A model generated the notes under the pieces. The model saw only the letters and a list, made by a program, of their open reading frames with translations. It was not told where the DNA came from and did not search any database. Below, piece by piece: positions 23,301 to 33,720 of a stretch of DNA of 64,000 nucleotides (position 1 is its first letter; each line of letters starts with the position of its first letter). A program made the position numbers and the translations under genes. The stretch is from Chrysophaeum taylorii. Taxonomy: Eukaryota; Sar; Pelagophyceae; Pelagomonadales; Pelagomonadaceae. Location of the stretch: positions 1 through 64,000 of the forward strand of contig JAQMWT010000030.1 of assembly GCA_029834535.1 (NCBI GenBank), in the 5' to 3' direction.

Positions 23301-23566
23301 TGACGAGCAGCCATCGCTTGCAACAGGAGCAAACTACCACCGACGCTCGGATCGTTCGGTGGCCTTCTACGTCGTATGTGGAAGCAATATCAGATGAAGC
23401 TTTTGGACTCTCCGAAATACTGGGAAGACTCAGACTCGGAGACCGACGAACCCGTGCCGCAGGTTCCAGTGTCCCCCCATTCGTCAATGTGCATGTCTTG
23501 CGTGGAAGTTCACGACGACGACGTTAGACCTTTTGAGTTGACGTCGGGGTCGACGTCTTCTTTTTC

Positions 23567-23596
23567 CTAGCTAGGCTAGCTAGCTAGCCTAGCTAG
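23567..23596. repeat. Perfect CTAG-based palindrome between gag and pol frames
   Basis: Thirty bases made of CTAG and AGGC units read the same on both strands. They lie in the gap between the gag region and the next frame of Gyp4 and are followed by a C-run. The RNA could fold into a strong hairpin. Confidence 0.8.
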
Positions 23597-23679
23597 CATC
23601 CCCCCCCGAAACGGTTTTAGCCGATGTTTTAGCCGATACAGTTTTGGTCGCAGCTGAGCAGAGCAGACCACAGCGGCGC

Positions 23680-25265
23680 CGATGGAGGAGAAGTGGACGG
23701 GAATGTCCGATTTGATGGACGAGAAACGAAAATTGTCAGAGGAGACAAAGGAGGAAGTATATGTGCCTCCGATTGAGAAGTGTCAGAATTTGTTGCCAGC
23801 GAAACTTGGGAATGAGGAAGCAGCCGAAGCGCCGAGCCCACCCGAGGTTGCGATGGAAGAAGAGAGAGAGCCACCAGACAAAGAGACCGCGGCGAGCGCC
23901 AATATAGATTCAGAGGCGAGACGTGGGACGCCAGATATGGCAGCGGTGACGATGCAGATGCCGGGCGATGCGAAACCGGAGACACGATGCCATCACACTG
24001 CACTTTCGCCGAGCGATGGGGAAAAGATCGAGCAAGACCTCATCACCATCGGTTGTCTGGACCCTGGCACACTTACGTTCATAGTTGAACATATTTACAG
24101 ACGACGAGACGGGCCGATGTTCGCACCGACTTTAGGCGTTGATGGAATGGCTGATGTCTCCTATATTTGTCGTGGGATGGTCGAAAAACTGGCGAAGGAT
24201 AATATAATCCTTGACCGAGGCGATCTCCCAGTCGAGCGCACCCTGTACGGGTCAGGATTGAATAAGACGACTATCCACAAATGGGTCGCATTACGAATTG
24301 CGCTCGCGGACGACGTGGCAGTCCCAGTGGTTGCCATCGTGGCCGATACTAATCACCTATTTCTGCTGGGAGCGCGCGATATTCGGGTGCTGGGAGCCAT
24401 AGTGGACTACCCGCGAAATCGCATTGCGTTTCTCCGCACGCAAGTCGCTTATGGGCGTAAGAAGTTAAAGGTGCAGGATCGACGAGTCTATTCTTCGATT
24501 TTGACGTTCCGTTCAACTTATGATGTGCGCAACCCCGTGGTAGTTCAGGTTCATGGGCAACAGCACTATGCGATGCAAAATAGCCTGAGCACAGTTGAGG
24601 ACCGCGTTTACGCTCGCTTGTGCAAGATTGAAGACCTCCAGCGTCCACCGCCGAAACGAGCGGCAGCTTCGACAGCCTATGCTGTGCGCATGATGAAGGT
24701 CGAGCCTGGGCGCACTTACTGCGTGCCAGTCGCTCTTTCAGAGCCCATGGAAACCGGGCAAGTTTTCGTTGCTGCGTCTTCTGGATACGAGCAGCTTGGG
24801 GTAGTCGATGGAGTGTGTTCTTTTCCTGAGGATCACGACAAGTTCGCAGCTCGAGTGGCGATCTCCTCTACCCAGGGCGTGCCGACCGTGATTACTCAAG
24901 GTGAAATTCTCGCTTTGGGAAATATTGTTTGTTTTGATGGCGAGCTGAATGTTGAGACGGTCGACGAATTAACGAAGGACTGTGAAGCCGAAGGTGACAA
25001 GGCCAACCTATCGTTTACTGTTTCGGTCGCAAGCCATCTGACTCAAGGCGATGCGGCTCCCGAGCCGATGCGTTTGAGCTCGGTGCAGAAGGCGTCTCCT
25101 TCTGCTGATAAGGATAGGAATTATCGTCAAGAATCGCTCGGTAACGGCGCTTTCGACCGACGAGCCGACGAGGAGGAAAAGAAGTGCCGAGAAGTTACAG
25201 AAGGCGAGATTCGCCGAAGATTTGAAAAGTCCAATGGCCGCCGATCACGTATCGCAAGGTTGTGA
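23680..25265 (+). CDS. Gyp4 pol N-terminal region, protease-like
   Basis: A 527-residue open frame from ATG 23,682. The first ~110 residues are acidic and low-complexity. The middle has an all-beta feel (VALRIALADDVAVPVVAIVAD, then GARDIRVLGAIVDYPRNRIAF), which resembles the fold around a retropepsin. The last ~150 residues resemble the usual stretch between protease and RT in gypsy pol: VEPGRTYCVPVALSEP, a VVDGVCSF, and GVPTVITQGEILALGNI. A clear D[ST]G protease signature was not found, so the protease label rests on position and the downstream linker. The methyltransferase-like frame begins immediately where this frame ends. Confidence 0.45.
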
Positions 25266-26494
25266 TGCTATTTAGCGGCGCCGGAGGCAGTACTTTAGGG
25301 CTGCAACGAGCGAATGAGTTGTGCAGAACGTCATTTCGAGTCGTCCTTGCTCTTGACTCTTCAACAGCTGCCAACAAGATTCATCAGAAGAACCTTCCGA
25401 AGATACCTGTGGTTCAGCACACGCTCTGCGGACGATATGACACGACCCTCCTATTGACCAAGGCTTATTTGCCTGAAGCGGAATGGTCATCGTCGATGTG
25501 TATCGCGTCTCCACCCTGCGTTCATTCAGCACTCTGCAACTTGACGTCCAGAGATGTTGGCAGGGGAGTTACGGCCACTAATTGGACGATGAAGCTGTGC
25601 AAAATGGCTGGCTTCATGATGATGATGATGATTGAACAGGTGGCGTCCATTATTTCTTATATAGCGCGCTTACACCCTTACGTGTACGTCGTCAATTTTC
25701 ATGATATCACGCCCACTTTGATGAGCTCTCGCGTTCGGTTGTCGGTCTCCAGTCACCCACTGCACCTGCAAGAGGCTCCAAAGACCTGTGCGAACATGCA
25801 ACAGAAGTTTGCTGCAGCATTAGGTTACGCAGATGAACGCCACCTGCTCCAGTTGGATAATCTAGGTTCGTCCCGCGACGCTACAGATACGGCTTACACC
25901 GTTACGCGAGTTCCTCTTCGCTTAGGACCGCACCGCTCGGACACTCCGCCTTTGACTCTCCAGATGACGGCAGGGCTGCTCACGATGCCGCTGGAACATG
26001 ATTGGGCTGACCTGTCTAAGACAGATTCGTTCAAGCACTTAGCGTCTGTCGTCCCTCCAGACACTCATGCGATTTTAGCCGTCGATCTGCACAACTCCGT
26101 GACCAGTGGTTTTCGCCAAAGTGGCGAAGTCCTGCCGACCGCGTTGAGCCCGACAGATCGATCCTCTGAGCAGTATTTGCAAATTGCCGACACCACCCTT
26201 CGTCACGTACAGATTCCGCTGTTGAATACGCGTACTCGTGTCGTCAAGTGGGTGTCAGAAGATGATCTTCAGGATCTCACCAAATGGAAACGGCCAGAAG
26301 TACCTATGCTTCCGCTTCCAACAGATGCGCCGGGGACGGCTCATACTTCTTCTGCTGCCCCCCCCCGACAATCAAAAGTGGACGTTCCGCCGGATTCTGA
26401 ACCTGAACTGGAGCCGAAAGTAAGGAGCGAGCTGAATGTGCGCGTCAAAGGTGAAAAGATCAATAAGAGCCACCCTGAGGTGAGGTTAAAATAA
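25262..26494 (+). CDS. Gyp4 C5-cytosine DNA methyltransferase-like frame
   Basis: Known family pattern: C5 DNA methyltransferases have motif I (F-x-G-x-G-G), motif II (acidic residue binding AdoMet), motif IV (PCQ with the catalytic Cys), motif VI (ENV) and motif VIII (QxRxR). Seen here: LFSGAGGSTLGLQRA at residues 3-17 is a textbook motif I; VVLALDSSTAANKIHQKNLP at 27-46 fits motif II with Asp32; MCIASPPCVHSALCN at 79-93 fits motif IV with the Pro-Pro-Cys. Later PYVYVVNFHDI and a LGYADERHLLQLDNLGSSRD stretch fall where motifs VI and VIII should be but are weak. The C-terminal ~150 residues are a Pro/Glu-rich linker to RT. I infer descent from a DNMT. Present activity is uncertain. The length of the recognisable domain is about 220 residues, short for a full DNMT with target-recognition domain. 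Confidence 0.65.
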   Translation: MMLFSGAGGSTLGLQRANELCRTSFRVVLALDSSTAANKIHQKNLPKIPVVQHTLCGRYDTTLLLTKAYLPEAEWSSSMCIASPPCVHSALCNLTSRDVGRGVTATNWTMKLCKMAGFMMMMMIEQVASIISYIARLHPYVYVVNFHDITPTLMSSRVRLSVSSHPLHLQEAPKTCANMQQKFAAALGYADERHLLQLDNLGSSRDATDTAYTVTRVPLRLGPHRSDTPPLTLQMTAGLLTMPLEHDWADLSKTDSFKHLASVVPPDTHAILAVDLHNSVTSGFRQSGEVLPTALSPTDRSSEQYLQIADTTLRHVQIPLLNTRTRVVKWVSEDDLQDLTKWKRPEVPMLPLPTDAPGTAHTSSAAPPRQSKVDVPPDSEPELEPKVRSELNVRVKGEKINKSHPEVRLK

Positions 26495-26509
26495 GAAGAA
26501 AAGTTCGAT

Positions 26510-27650
26510 GTGCCATGGAAGGATGCGCCGCGCGACGCGGACGGTGCACCGTTACCGCAGACGCCGGAGCACGTCAAGGACAACAAAGCGATGAAGGTTG
26601 CAACTCCGACGAAGGAAGAAGTCGAGAAGGTTGTTCGAGAACTGGGAATTCCCGACAACCCGCATCTGGATGAGGATGCGAAGATGATGTTGAGCCACTG
26701 CGTGCAATACGCGTGGGCCTTTTTTGATCCGATTATGAGACCTGTGGACTCGCCACCGGTTTCTCTACGATTAAAGACGCAAACCCACGACCGATCAAGA
26801 TGACGCCTTATAGGTTGACGCCAGCAAAGCTCGAGTGTCTCGGAAAGCAGATCACCGAGTGGTGTCGCGATGGAGTCATCCGACCGGCGAACTCTCCGTG
26901 GGGATTCCCTGTACTGATGCTGCCTAAGAAGGGAGCAGAGACCGGGACGTCGAATGCTTTTCGAGCTGCAGTTGACTTGCGTCAGCTCAATGATCAGCTG
27001 GTCAATGACAGTTGGCCGAATATTCGTCAAGATGATGCTTTGGCTTTTCTTGCCATGCGCCGTTGGCGGACGTGCATTGATATTCGATGGGGTTATCATA
27101 ACCTACGTTTGGACGCCGCCGCTCAGGACGCCGTTACGATGGTTAGTCCACTTGGAGCCCATAGTTTCTTGCGCTTGCCTCTGGGAGTAAAAACAGCAGG
27201 AGCTCTCTTCTGTAAGCAGATGGCTAGCGATTTGTCCACATGGATGTATAAGGACTTGGTCGCGTTTGTCGACGATATTATGATGGGGTCGGATGAACTC
27301 CACCGACATTACAAGTTTTGATTGAAGTGCTGTGCCATTTAGCGCAGCGAAGATATAGTGGACGAACTTCGAAGTTCCACCTCCTCAAGGATGAAATCGA
27401 GTTTTTGGGACATATTTCGACTCCGGAAGGCTTGAAGCCGAATCCCAAGACGTTAGAAGCGTTGCAGCAGATGTCGATTCCCGGTATGCTGCCGAACACG
27501 TCCCCGAAGACCCTGATTCGATCCTTCATCGGCATGAGCAACTATTGCCGCCGATATGCGAAGAATTATTCGAAGATTGTGGAGCCGCTTAGGCGATTGC
27601 GTCTTGAAGGTATCAAGTTTGAGTGGACGCCTGAGTGCCAAAAGGCATAG
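26510..27650 (+). CDS. Gyp4 reverse transcriptase
   Basis: Ty3/gypsy RT blocks in order: a short linker; YRLTPAKLECLGKQI; IRPANSPWGFPVLMLPKKG (fingers); AAVDLRQLNDQLVNDSWPNI; TCIDIRWGYHNLRLD with the first catalytic Asp; FLRLPLGVKTAGALFCKQM; LVAFVDDIMMGSDE with the FVDD box. The thumb and connection follow (EIEFLGHISTPEGLKPNP, then FIGMSNYCRRYAKNYSKIVEPL and FEWTPECQKA). The region is broken. Family assignment is secure. Confidence 0.85.
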
Positions 27651-27659
27651 GATACGATC

Positions 27660-28000
27660 ATCGAAGCTTTGGTGGACTCTCGCGGAGTTTATCATCCTGA
27701 CTACAATCTTCCTTTTCAGATCCGCTCGGATGCTCCCAAGGATTGTCTGGGCGCGTATCTTTTTCAGCTCGTGGAAGTCAAGGACGAAACCGGCAAGGTG
27801 ACACGTGAGGAACGAGTGGTTGAGTATTGGAACCGAGCTGTGCCGAAAGAGATGCGGAACTATGAGCCCCGCCGGCTAGAGCTACTGGCAGTTATTCTTT
27901 CTCTTGCGAATTTTCGCTCTATATTGAAGGTCACAGGACGATCCTTGAGACGGATCATCGCAATTTGACGTTTTACGAGCGGCGAAGCACTCGTCTGGGC
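27660..28000 (+). CDS. Gyp4 RNase H region
   Basis: The product contains FQIRSDAPKDCLGAYLFQL (the first RNase H acidic residue in the usual SDAS-like context), a REERVVEYWNRAVPKEMRNYEPRR stretch and an ELLAVILSL helix with the conserved Glu. This matches the RNase H of gypsy elements, directly after RT. Partial and broken. Confidence 0.7.
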
Positions 28001-28399
28001 AGTTGGCTCGATGGGGCTCGCCAATTTCGATCCAGGGTTGGGTTACAAACCAGGAAAGTCGCCGGGAATGAGCATCCCTGACTGTCTCTCTCGCAATCCT
28101 GTCGATCATGTCATCGAGACGGATGAGTTTGGTGAACCCTTGAACCACGCGTGCCTAGTGTGCCAAGAACTTCCTCGCCCTGTCGATGATGAAGGAGTAC
28201 CTTTACCTGGGTGCCATGTCATTCTGTCGTTTGTTACGACTGAGTTGCCTGTGGAGAAAGAAGAAGATGGTCGCGACGATCCGATGCAACTGGTCACGTC
28301 TCACGCTACGAGACAACGTCCGAAGCTACGTCTGCAGACCCAACCTAGTATTTTCCGTGATGCCGATGATTACCAATAGTACATCGACAAGATCCCGGA

Positions 28400-29660
28400 T
28401 AATTTGACTTTGGAAGAGATAGCCAAAGAGCAGATTACTGATGCTAGTTGCGAGGACATTCGTTATCGCATTGCTCAAGGCCATTCTCTTCGTCGGTACG
28501 GAGCCAATTATCGCTATCAAGTGGTGAAAGGAGTTCTCTACCGTGCCGCACCTGACTTGCACCCGATGATAGTCGCACCCCGAACTTTACGGACGCGCAT
28601 CATCCGATTGTACCATGACACACCTCTCAATGGTGGTCACATGGGTCGTCAAAGTACGGTGCAGTCGATACTTGAACGTTTTTGGTGGCCCCACATGTCT
28701 AATGAGGTGGGTGCTTATATTGCTGGTTGCATAGTGTGCAAGAAAGCTCGCACGCCTGAACCAAAGAGAGCAGGTCTTCTTCCGCAACCTGTGTATGATG
28801 GTGATTGCGCCGTCCTGTGTGTGGATTTGTTCGGACCCTTGCCTAGTGCCGGTCCCGATACGTATCTGATCATCTTTTTTGATCCATTTTCTCATTTCTT
28901 GATTCTCGACGTACTACACCATAAGACTGCTAAGTCAATCCTCGAGTTTTTTGTCGCGAATATATTACTCAAAGGCTATCTACCTCAGAGGATTCGTACT
29001 GACAATGGAAAAGAGTTCGTCGACGAATTAATGGAAGAGTTTTGTCATCTCCTCAATGTTCGGTATAGTACCACGATTCCGTATCATGCTCGGGCTAATC
29101 CGGCGGAAAGGGTCAACCGCTTTATCAAGGCTTTCCTCCGTGCATGTCTGCAAGACCGCAAGATCGCGGACTGGCCCGAGTTCGCGGAGTACATTGCTTT
29201 TTTCTACAATCGTAAGTTCATTCCGAGAACTCCGATCTCACCCTTCATACTTCGTCTCAACCGGCAGCCTCTATTGCCGACAGATTCTACGATCATGGAT
29301 CTTGATGTCCGCCGCCTGCCGAAAACTCGCTCCGATGTTGTGGCAGAGACTCGCGAGAGGTTGAAATTCTACACCGCTACGGTGAATGAAGCTCGCGAGA
29401 AGGCTCTTCGTAAACAACGTCTCGCTTATAATGCGGACCATGTCGATGTGGAGTATGAAGAGGGTTCACATGTTCTGCTCTACATCCCTTTTCTTCAGAA
29501 CAAGCTTCGACCGGAATGGCGCGGTCCATTCGTTATTCTGGAACGTTTGTCTCCGGTCACTTACAGGACTAAGTCTCTTGATTCGCCTCCTGAACGCCGT
29601 TGTGTTCATGTCAGTCAGATCACCCCTGTGATGGTTTCTCCAGTGGTCGATCGAGTCGTG
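28400..29660 (+). CDS. Gyp4 integrase
   Basis: The HHCC zinc domain is seen as LYHDTPLNGGHMG followed about thirty residues later by CIVCKKA. The DDE core has CVDLFGPLP (first Asp), RTDNGKEFVDEL (second Asp, with the canonical G-x-EF) and NPAERVNRFIKAF (Glu). A GPFVILERLSPVTYR segment near the end fits the usual SH3-like beta part of gypsy integrase, ending with a CVHVSQITP strand typical of the region before a chromatin-contact domain. One open frame covers the integrase and the domain after it. Confidence 0.85.
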
Positions 29661-29679
29661 CCCAATTCCAAGGAGACCT

Positions 29680-30125
29680 TCCGTGATGATTTCATGCACG
29701 GTAAGTTCGTTGTCTTTCGGATCCCCAATAGCAAACGGTCCGATTGGCGAATGAAGGTTTATGTGGCTGAAGTTTATGAGCCCTATGATTTTGTGAATGA
29801 TCGAGACGCTCTGCATTTTTATGCCGGTCTCGGTCCCCATGACAAGGTTTCTTATTACAAGCCTACTTCACATCTCTCTACTCGCAAGCTCAAGCCGGAA
29901 TACAAGGACGTGGTCGGTCGCAGTTTCACCGACAAGTCCAAGGTCAACAACAGTACCACTCCTTGTGTCACCGACTTCTCTCCGCATGAGATCGATGTGT
30001 TGATTCATAAGTTCACTTCGCGTAGTGGACGCGTCCCCGAATCTGTCGTCGAGCGCGTCTACAAGAAGATTCGTTCCCGAGATGCTCATTCAGCCAAGGC
30101 TCGTAATTCTCGTCGAGCTCGCTGA
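29680..30125 (+). CDS. Gyp4 pol C-terminal domain of unknown type
   Basis: About 145 residues after the integrase beta domain, in the same frame. It opens with HGKFVVFRIPNSKRSDWRMK and YVAEVYEPYDFVNDRDALHF, a beta-rich pattern with Trp and aromatic residues as in SH3-barrel chromatin readers (chromo, PWWP, tudor), then a helical EIDVLIHKF segment and a basic tail. Chromoviruses place a chromodomain here. I cannot say that this is one. The same domain survives in Gyp3 and, in part, in Gyp2. Confidence 0.5.
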
Positions 30126-30155
30126 GGGCAGCTCGTATTCTCACCAGGGGAGTCC

Positions 30156-30480
30156 TGTGGCGGCAACTCCTGACCGCTAAGGCTTACCCCCCCTTCTCAA
30201 GGCTTGATACCCGTTCAACGGGACGCCTTTTCTTACTTCCCTAGTGACGTCATACTTCACCCTCGAGAGAAGCGTATCTTGCAGCATTCTTGTAGCATTC
30301 TTGCTGTCATAAACCAACTCTCCATCCTTAAGTTGAGAGGCTTGGTGAGCGTGAGCAAGGTGTGTGGCGAGCATAACCGACCCCGAGTCCGTGTTTGCCT
30401 CGTTCAGTGAGGTCTAGGGCGAGTCGGTGAGTACCCCCTTTGTCACCCGGGGGTCGGGAGTGTTTTTCTGTGCCGCCATA
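30156..30480 (+). repeat. Gyp4 3' LTR
   Basis: 325 bp, starts TGTGGCGGCA directly after a purine-rich tract. It ends where A3 sequence begins. Confidence 0.85.
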
Positions 30481-31850
30481 GCCACATCACTCTTCGCCTC
30501 TCTGGCACCCACAGTCCCACTTTGCACCCGCTCGCCTCCTTGGCCACCTGGCTCATACCAACTCGACCACATCCCCACGTTCGAGATTCGAGGGCGTACA
30601 TCTAACACCGGCGACCGTACCCCTACCACCGGCGACGTTCTCCACGAGCAAAGTCACACCAAGAAACAAGACCACCAACATCAAGATTCGACAACTTCGG
30701 AATCAGCAACAGACAGCTCTATCTACGACCATTAAGCTGCCACAGCATGCATCAAGATTTCCTCTCTCTTTGGGCACAACCGTCTCGACAGCCGTCCTGT
30801 CGACGTGCAAAGCGAAACCAAAAAGCAAAACAATGCACATCAAGAGTCGACAAATTTCGAGTTATCGACCAACATCTCTCTCCCTGATGGTCATGATCAC
30901 CATCATGCTGCCGAGACATGCACAAGGGCATCTTCTCTCTTCGGGCACAACGGCCCAGGAAGCAGCCTTGCCGACGGAACGCCAAGCCACCTCGTTCCCA
31001 CGACCGACAAGTCAACGCACAAGACACCTCGAGATGTTCCCGAGTATTACGCCTACATCAACTATGGCAACCACACTCAAGGATCCATGGCCCCAACGTC
31101 TTCAATGCCCCAGGCAACAGAACCGCAGGCTACTGACGACATCCTCTCGGATTCCACCCCCTGGTCTGATGTGCACAGCAAAGAAGCAAGTCAAACTTCA
31201 CTAGCCTCGAAGATGGTCTCCCCGACCATTCCCGATCAGCCGCCTGATCCAAGCGCGATCACCAATGCCCTCGCAATGCCGCATCTACAAGGACAAGACA
31301 CGCTGTCAACGGTCCCACGGTCACCATACTCGCAGGAACCCACCGTACCTGCAGGTATCAGCTCAGATTCGCCAGGCACTCCCGCCTTGTTCGATATCTC
31401 TCGATCAGCAGCTCCCGTTCACTTCAAAGCTGGTTCCGCCTCGCCGCCTCCCCTCCTCGAAGACAGGCGCGCACTGCCGCTCACCGGCGCTTGCTGCTGC
31501 ACCCACCATCCACCTCCTCGGTTGGATGCACTGGATGACACTGCTCAGCAGGTTGCATGGACCCATCTGCGATCACCATGTTACGATTCGACGGATGTCA
31601 CCGCACTTGCAACAGTCACAGCTCATGCTCGCCCGGTCTCCAACTCTCAATCAGTGAGCGCATTCCATTCGGATGCCGACCCCAATGTCTCACCGTCACC
31701 AAGCTTTTGGCAAGCCTCCACCATGGCCGCGGTCACAGACGCAGATTTCGAGAGTTATGAACGCTCCGATCAGCCGCAAACTATACACGCTTCTATTGCG
31801 ACCGCTTCGGTCCTATATGTCCACTTGCATAGCTCTCTTCTCGGGCAATC
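30481..31850 (+). mobile_element. A3: internal fragment of family A
   Basis: Matches A1 from about 7,450 down to about 6,230 in inverted coordinates, with the same gag-like product (GHNGPG motif, Pro/Ser-rich, PEYYAYI segment). It has no LTR of its own: it starts at the Gyp4 3' LTR and stops near 31,850 at copia sequence. Truncated at both ends and broken. Confidence 0.75.
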
Positions 31851-31854
31851 CATG

Positions 31855-32625
31855 AGACCGCTGATTGTCTGCTTGGATCTTATGTAGCAGAGCAAACGGG
31901 CGGTAATGCTCGGCGCTAATGGGCTTTCCTTCAATGCGGACGCTGCGCAGATTCGGAAGGCGAACGGCAGTGCCCCGGGTATTTTCTTTGATGGCGTTTT
32001 CCACGAAGTTCCGCTGGTGTAGGTGGCGACCAATGATTTGAAACTGGATACCAAGTTGCACCTTGAGCAGGTGAAGAGCTTCGGAGCGGAATGTGGAAAA
32101 AGCATCAGATGAGATGATTTGCACACTTACACCGAATTCGACCTTAATCACGTTGACCACCTAGAGGATGCCAGCAAGAACGTCCTGCGCGTCCAGCTTC
32201 CTCAGGAATTATACCCATTTGTGTGCCAAAATAACACACACGAAGTGCATTATGTAGCGGAATCCACCATAGCATTTGCTGATGCTCGGGTAGGATACAT
32301 CCTTGTGGAGATATTGGCCAGGAGCGTAGGCCAGTTCATCCTATGACCAGGAAGCGTTCTTATGGCGGAAGCTGACATGCGATTGACAGCGCTTGCATTC
32401 GCTGCAGTCTTGCAGATACCGATCATCACCTGGGCGGAGGTTCGTTACGTTAGCGGCAATCGTGCGGCGAAAGATCTCGGGTTGCTGGTGTTGAATGCGG
32501 TGCCAGCGAGTGACCAGAAGCACTCTTTTTGCGTGCTGAGTGGTGCCAGGCGTGTGCAAGGGGGGCAGTGCTGCAGTTGAAGCGTTCGGGGGGCTGGGTC
32601 GCTTGTCGACTCTAACTTTTGCCAC
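31855..32625 (-). mobile_element. Copia-like integrase fragment, separate family
   Basis: On the minus strand a zinc-domain remnant (WHRIQHQQ... then CSECKRCQ) is followed by a GGFRYIMHFVC strand and a core segment FGVSVQIISSDAFSTF...LGIQFQIIGRHLHQRNFVENAI. The latter fits the second Asp and the catalytic Glu neighbourhood of a retroviral integrase. It does not align closely with the Cop1-Cop4 integrases, so it comes from another LTR family. Broken. Confidence 0.55.
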
Positions 32626-33030
32626 TGTGACCTCGGCAAGTGGCGTCTCGAGGTTTTCCGATTTGCGTGGCTTGCGGATCGCAGCATGGTGGGCATCTGA
32701 TGTTCGACACAGGCGGCAAGTTGAACGGCGTGTACAACACGGTCTACAGCGCGACAGCGCTGTCGTTCAAGTGCTATATGCAAGATGCAGCTTTTATGTG
32801 CGTGCTGCTCGTTGTGATGTGCAAGTAGACAATACCGTCACGTGTGCTAAAAGGCACAACTGCTCCGAACCTTCTTGCCGACAAGATCCAGCTATCGCGC
32901 GAAGCACTTCTGCGAGGCCGTGTCGGTCCTCATCAAGGGCTTTATGGAGGGCAAGTCAGGCGGCTCTTCTCGGCATATGCGTTTGATAGACATCTGCAAC
33001 AATGTCATCCGCTAGCCAGAGGGTTTTAGG
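32626..33030. other. Unassigned stretch between retroelement fragments
   Basis: About 400 bp with no protein signature that I recognise on either strand. Probably retroelement-derived by position. Confidence 0.4.
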
Positions 33031-33039
33031 CACGGAGTT

Positions 33040-33720
33040 AACGTCATCTGCTATGTCCAAGAGGCGCTTCGGGTGCTGGTTCGGCCAGGACAGGATGTCC
33101 ATGGGTCCAGTGTTGTACCTGCGAGCAATGCAGATCCATCGTTCCCGAGATTGGTAATCGCCGCACAGATAGGTAGGGAAGCGGTCGACTACATCACATC
33201 AACAGTGTAGTCCAGTGTAGCGTGAATGAGGTTAGCTACGCAGATGTGATCCCTGTGAATACACTTGTGAGGGGGTGTCATCTCCGCAAGTAGGACTACG
33301 GGTTTGAGTAGTTTGATGACAGATAGCATACTGTAAAAGAGGGAGTCATCGAGCAAACTGGCCAAGTCGGATGTTTTGGTGCTCTTGAGAAGATTTCGGT
33401 TGGTACAAGGGGGAGTGATTTCTATCACATCACAGTAAAAATTCCGTCTTTCTTCCTCCGTTATAGACTGGAGGTGATTGAGGAAGGAGGGTAGAGATTC
33501 AAAAATAATAACCTTTGGAAAGTGTTTGCGTAACATACGTACAAGCGTTTCGTCGGACTCAACAGCAATCTACAAGCGTTTCGTCGGACTCAACAGCAAT
33601 CTTAACGTTGATGTTTAAGCCCAAGTCATTTGTGGCCTGTGACAGAAACGCAGGTGCTGACAATCCAGAGCATACTAATATGACAGTTGGTTTGCGAGAG
33701 CCATTGTTGGTAGTTGATAG
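33040..33720 (-). CDS. Cop1 cytosine-methyltransferase-like domain
   Basis: The minus-strand product keeps the motif IV analogue CDVIEITPPCTNRN, the motif VI analogue VVLLAEMTPPH and, further on, a motif VIII analogue around CGDYQ-x-RERW. It is the same domain as in Cop2 and Cop3. Fragment. Confidence 0.65.

Larger units (their letters stand above)
20406..30480 (+). mobile_element. Gyp4: Ty3/gypsy element carrying a cytosine-methyltransferase-like frame
   Basis: LTRs at 20,406-20,735 and 30,156-30,480 are about 95% identical by eye, with near-inverted tips TGTGGCGGCA...TGCCGCCATA. A candidate primer site TGGTGGAGTATACGAG begins two bases after the 5' LTR. A purine-rich ACCAGGGGAG tract precedes the 3' LTR. 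Order of parts: gag, protease-like region, C5-MTase-like frame, RT, RNase H, integrase, C-terminal domain. RT before integrase places it in Ty3/gypsy. No target duplication is seen (GGGGG on the left, GCCAC on the right), so one flank has probably been rearranged. It is broken, with roughly four or five interruptions, but all expected parts are present. Confidence 0.85.

Noticed and set aside
25262-26494. Methyltransferase-like frame as part of a bacterial restriction-modification system
   Set aside because: It lies inside an LTR element between pol domains, with no endonuclease gene nearby, in a clearly eukaryotic context.
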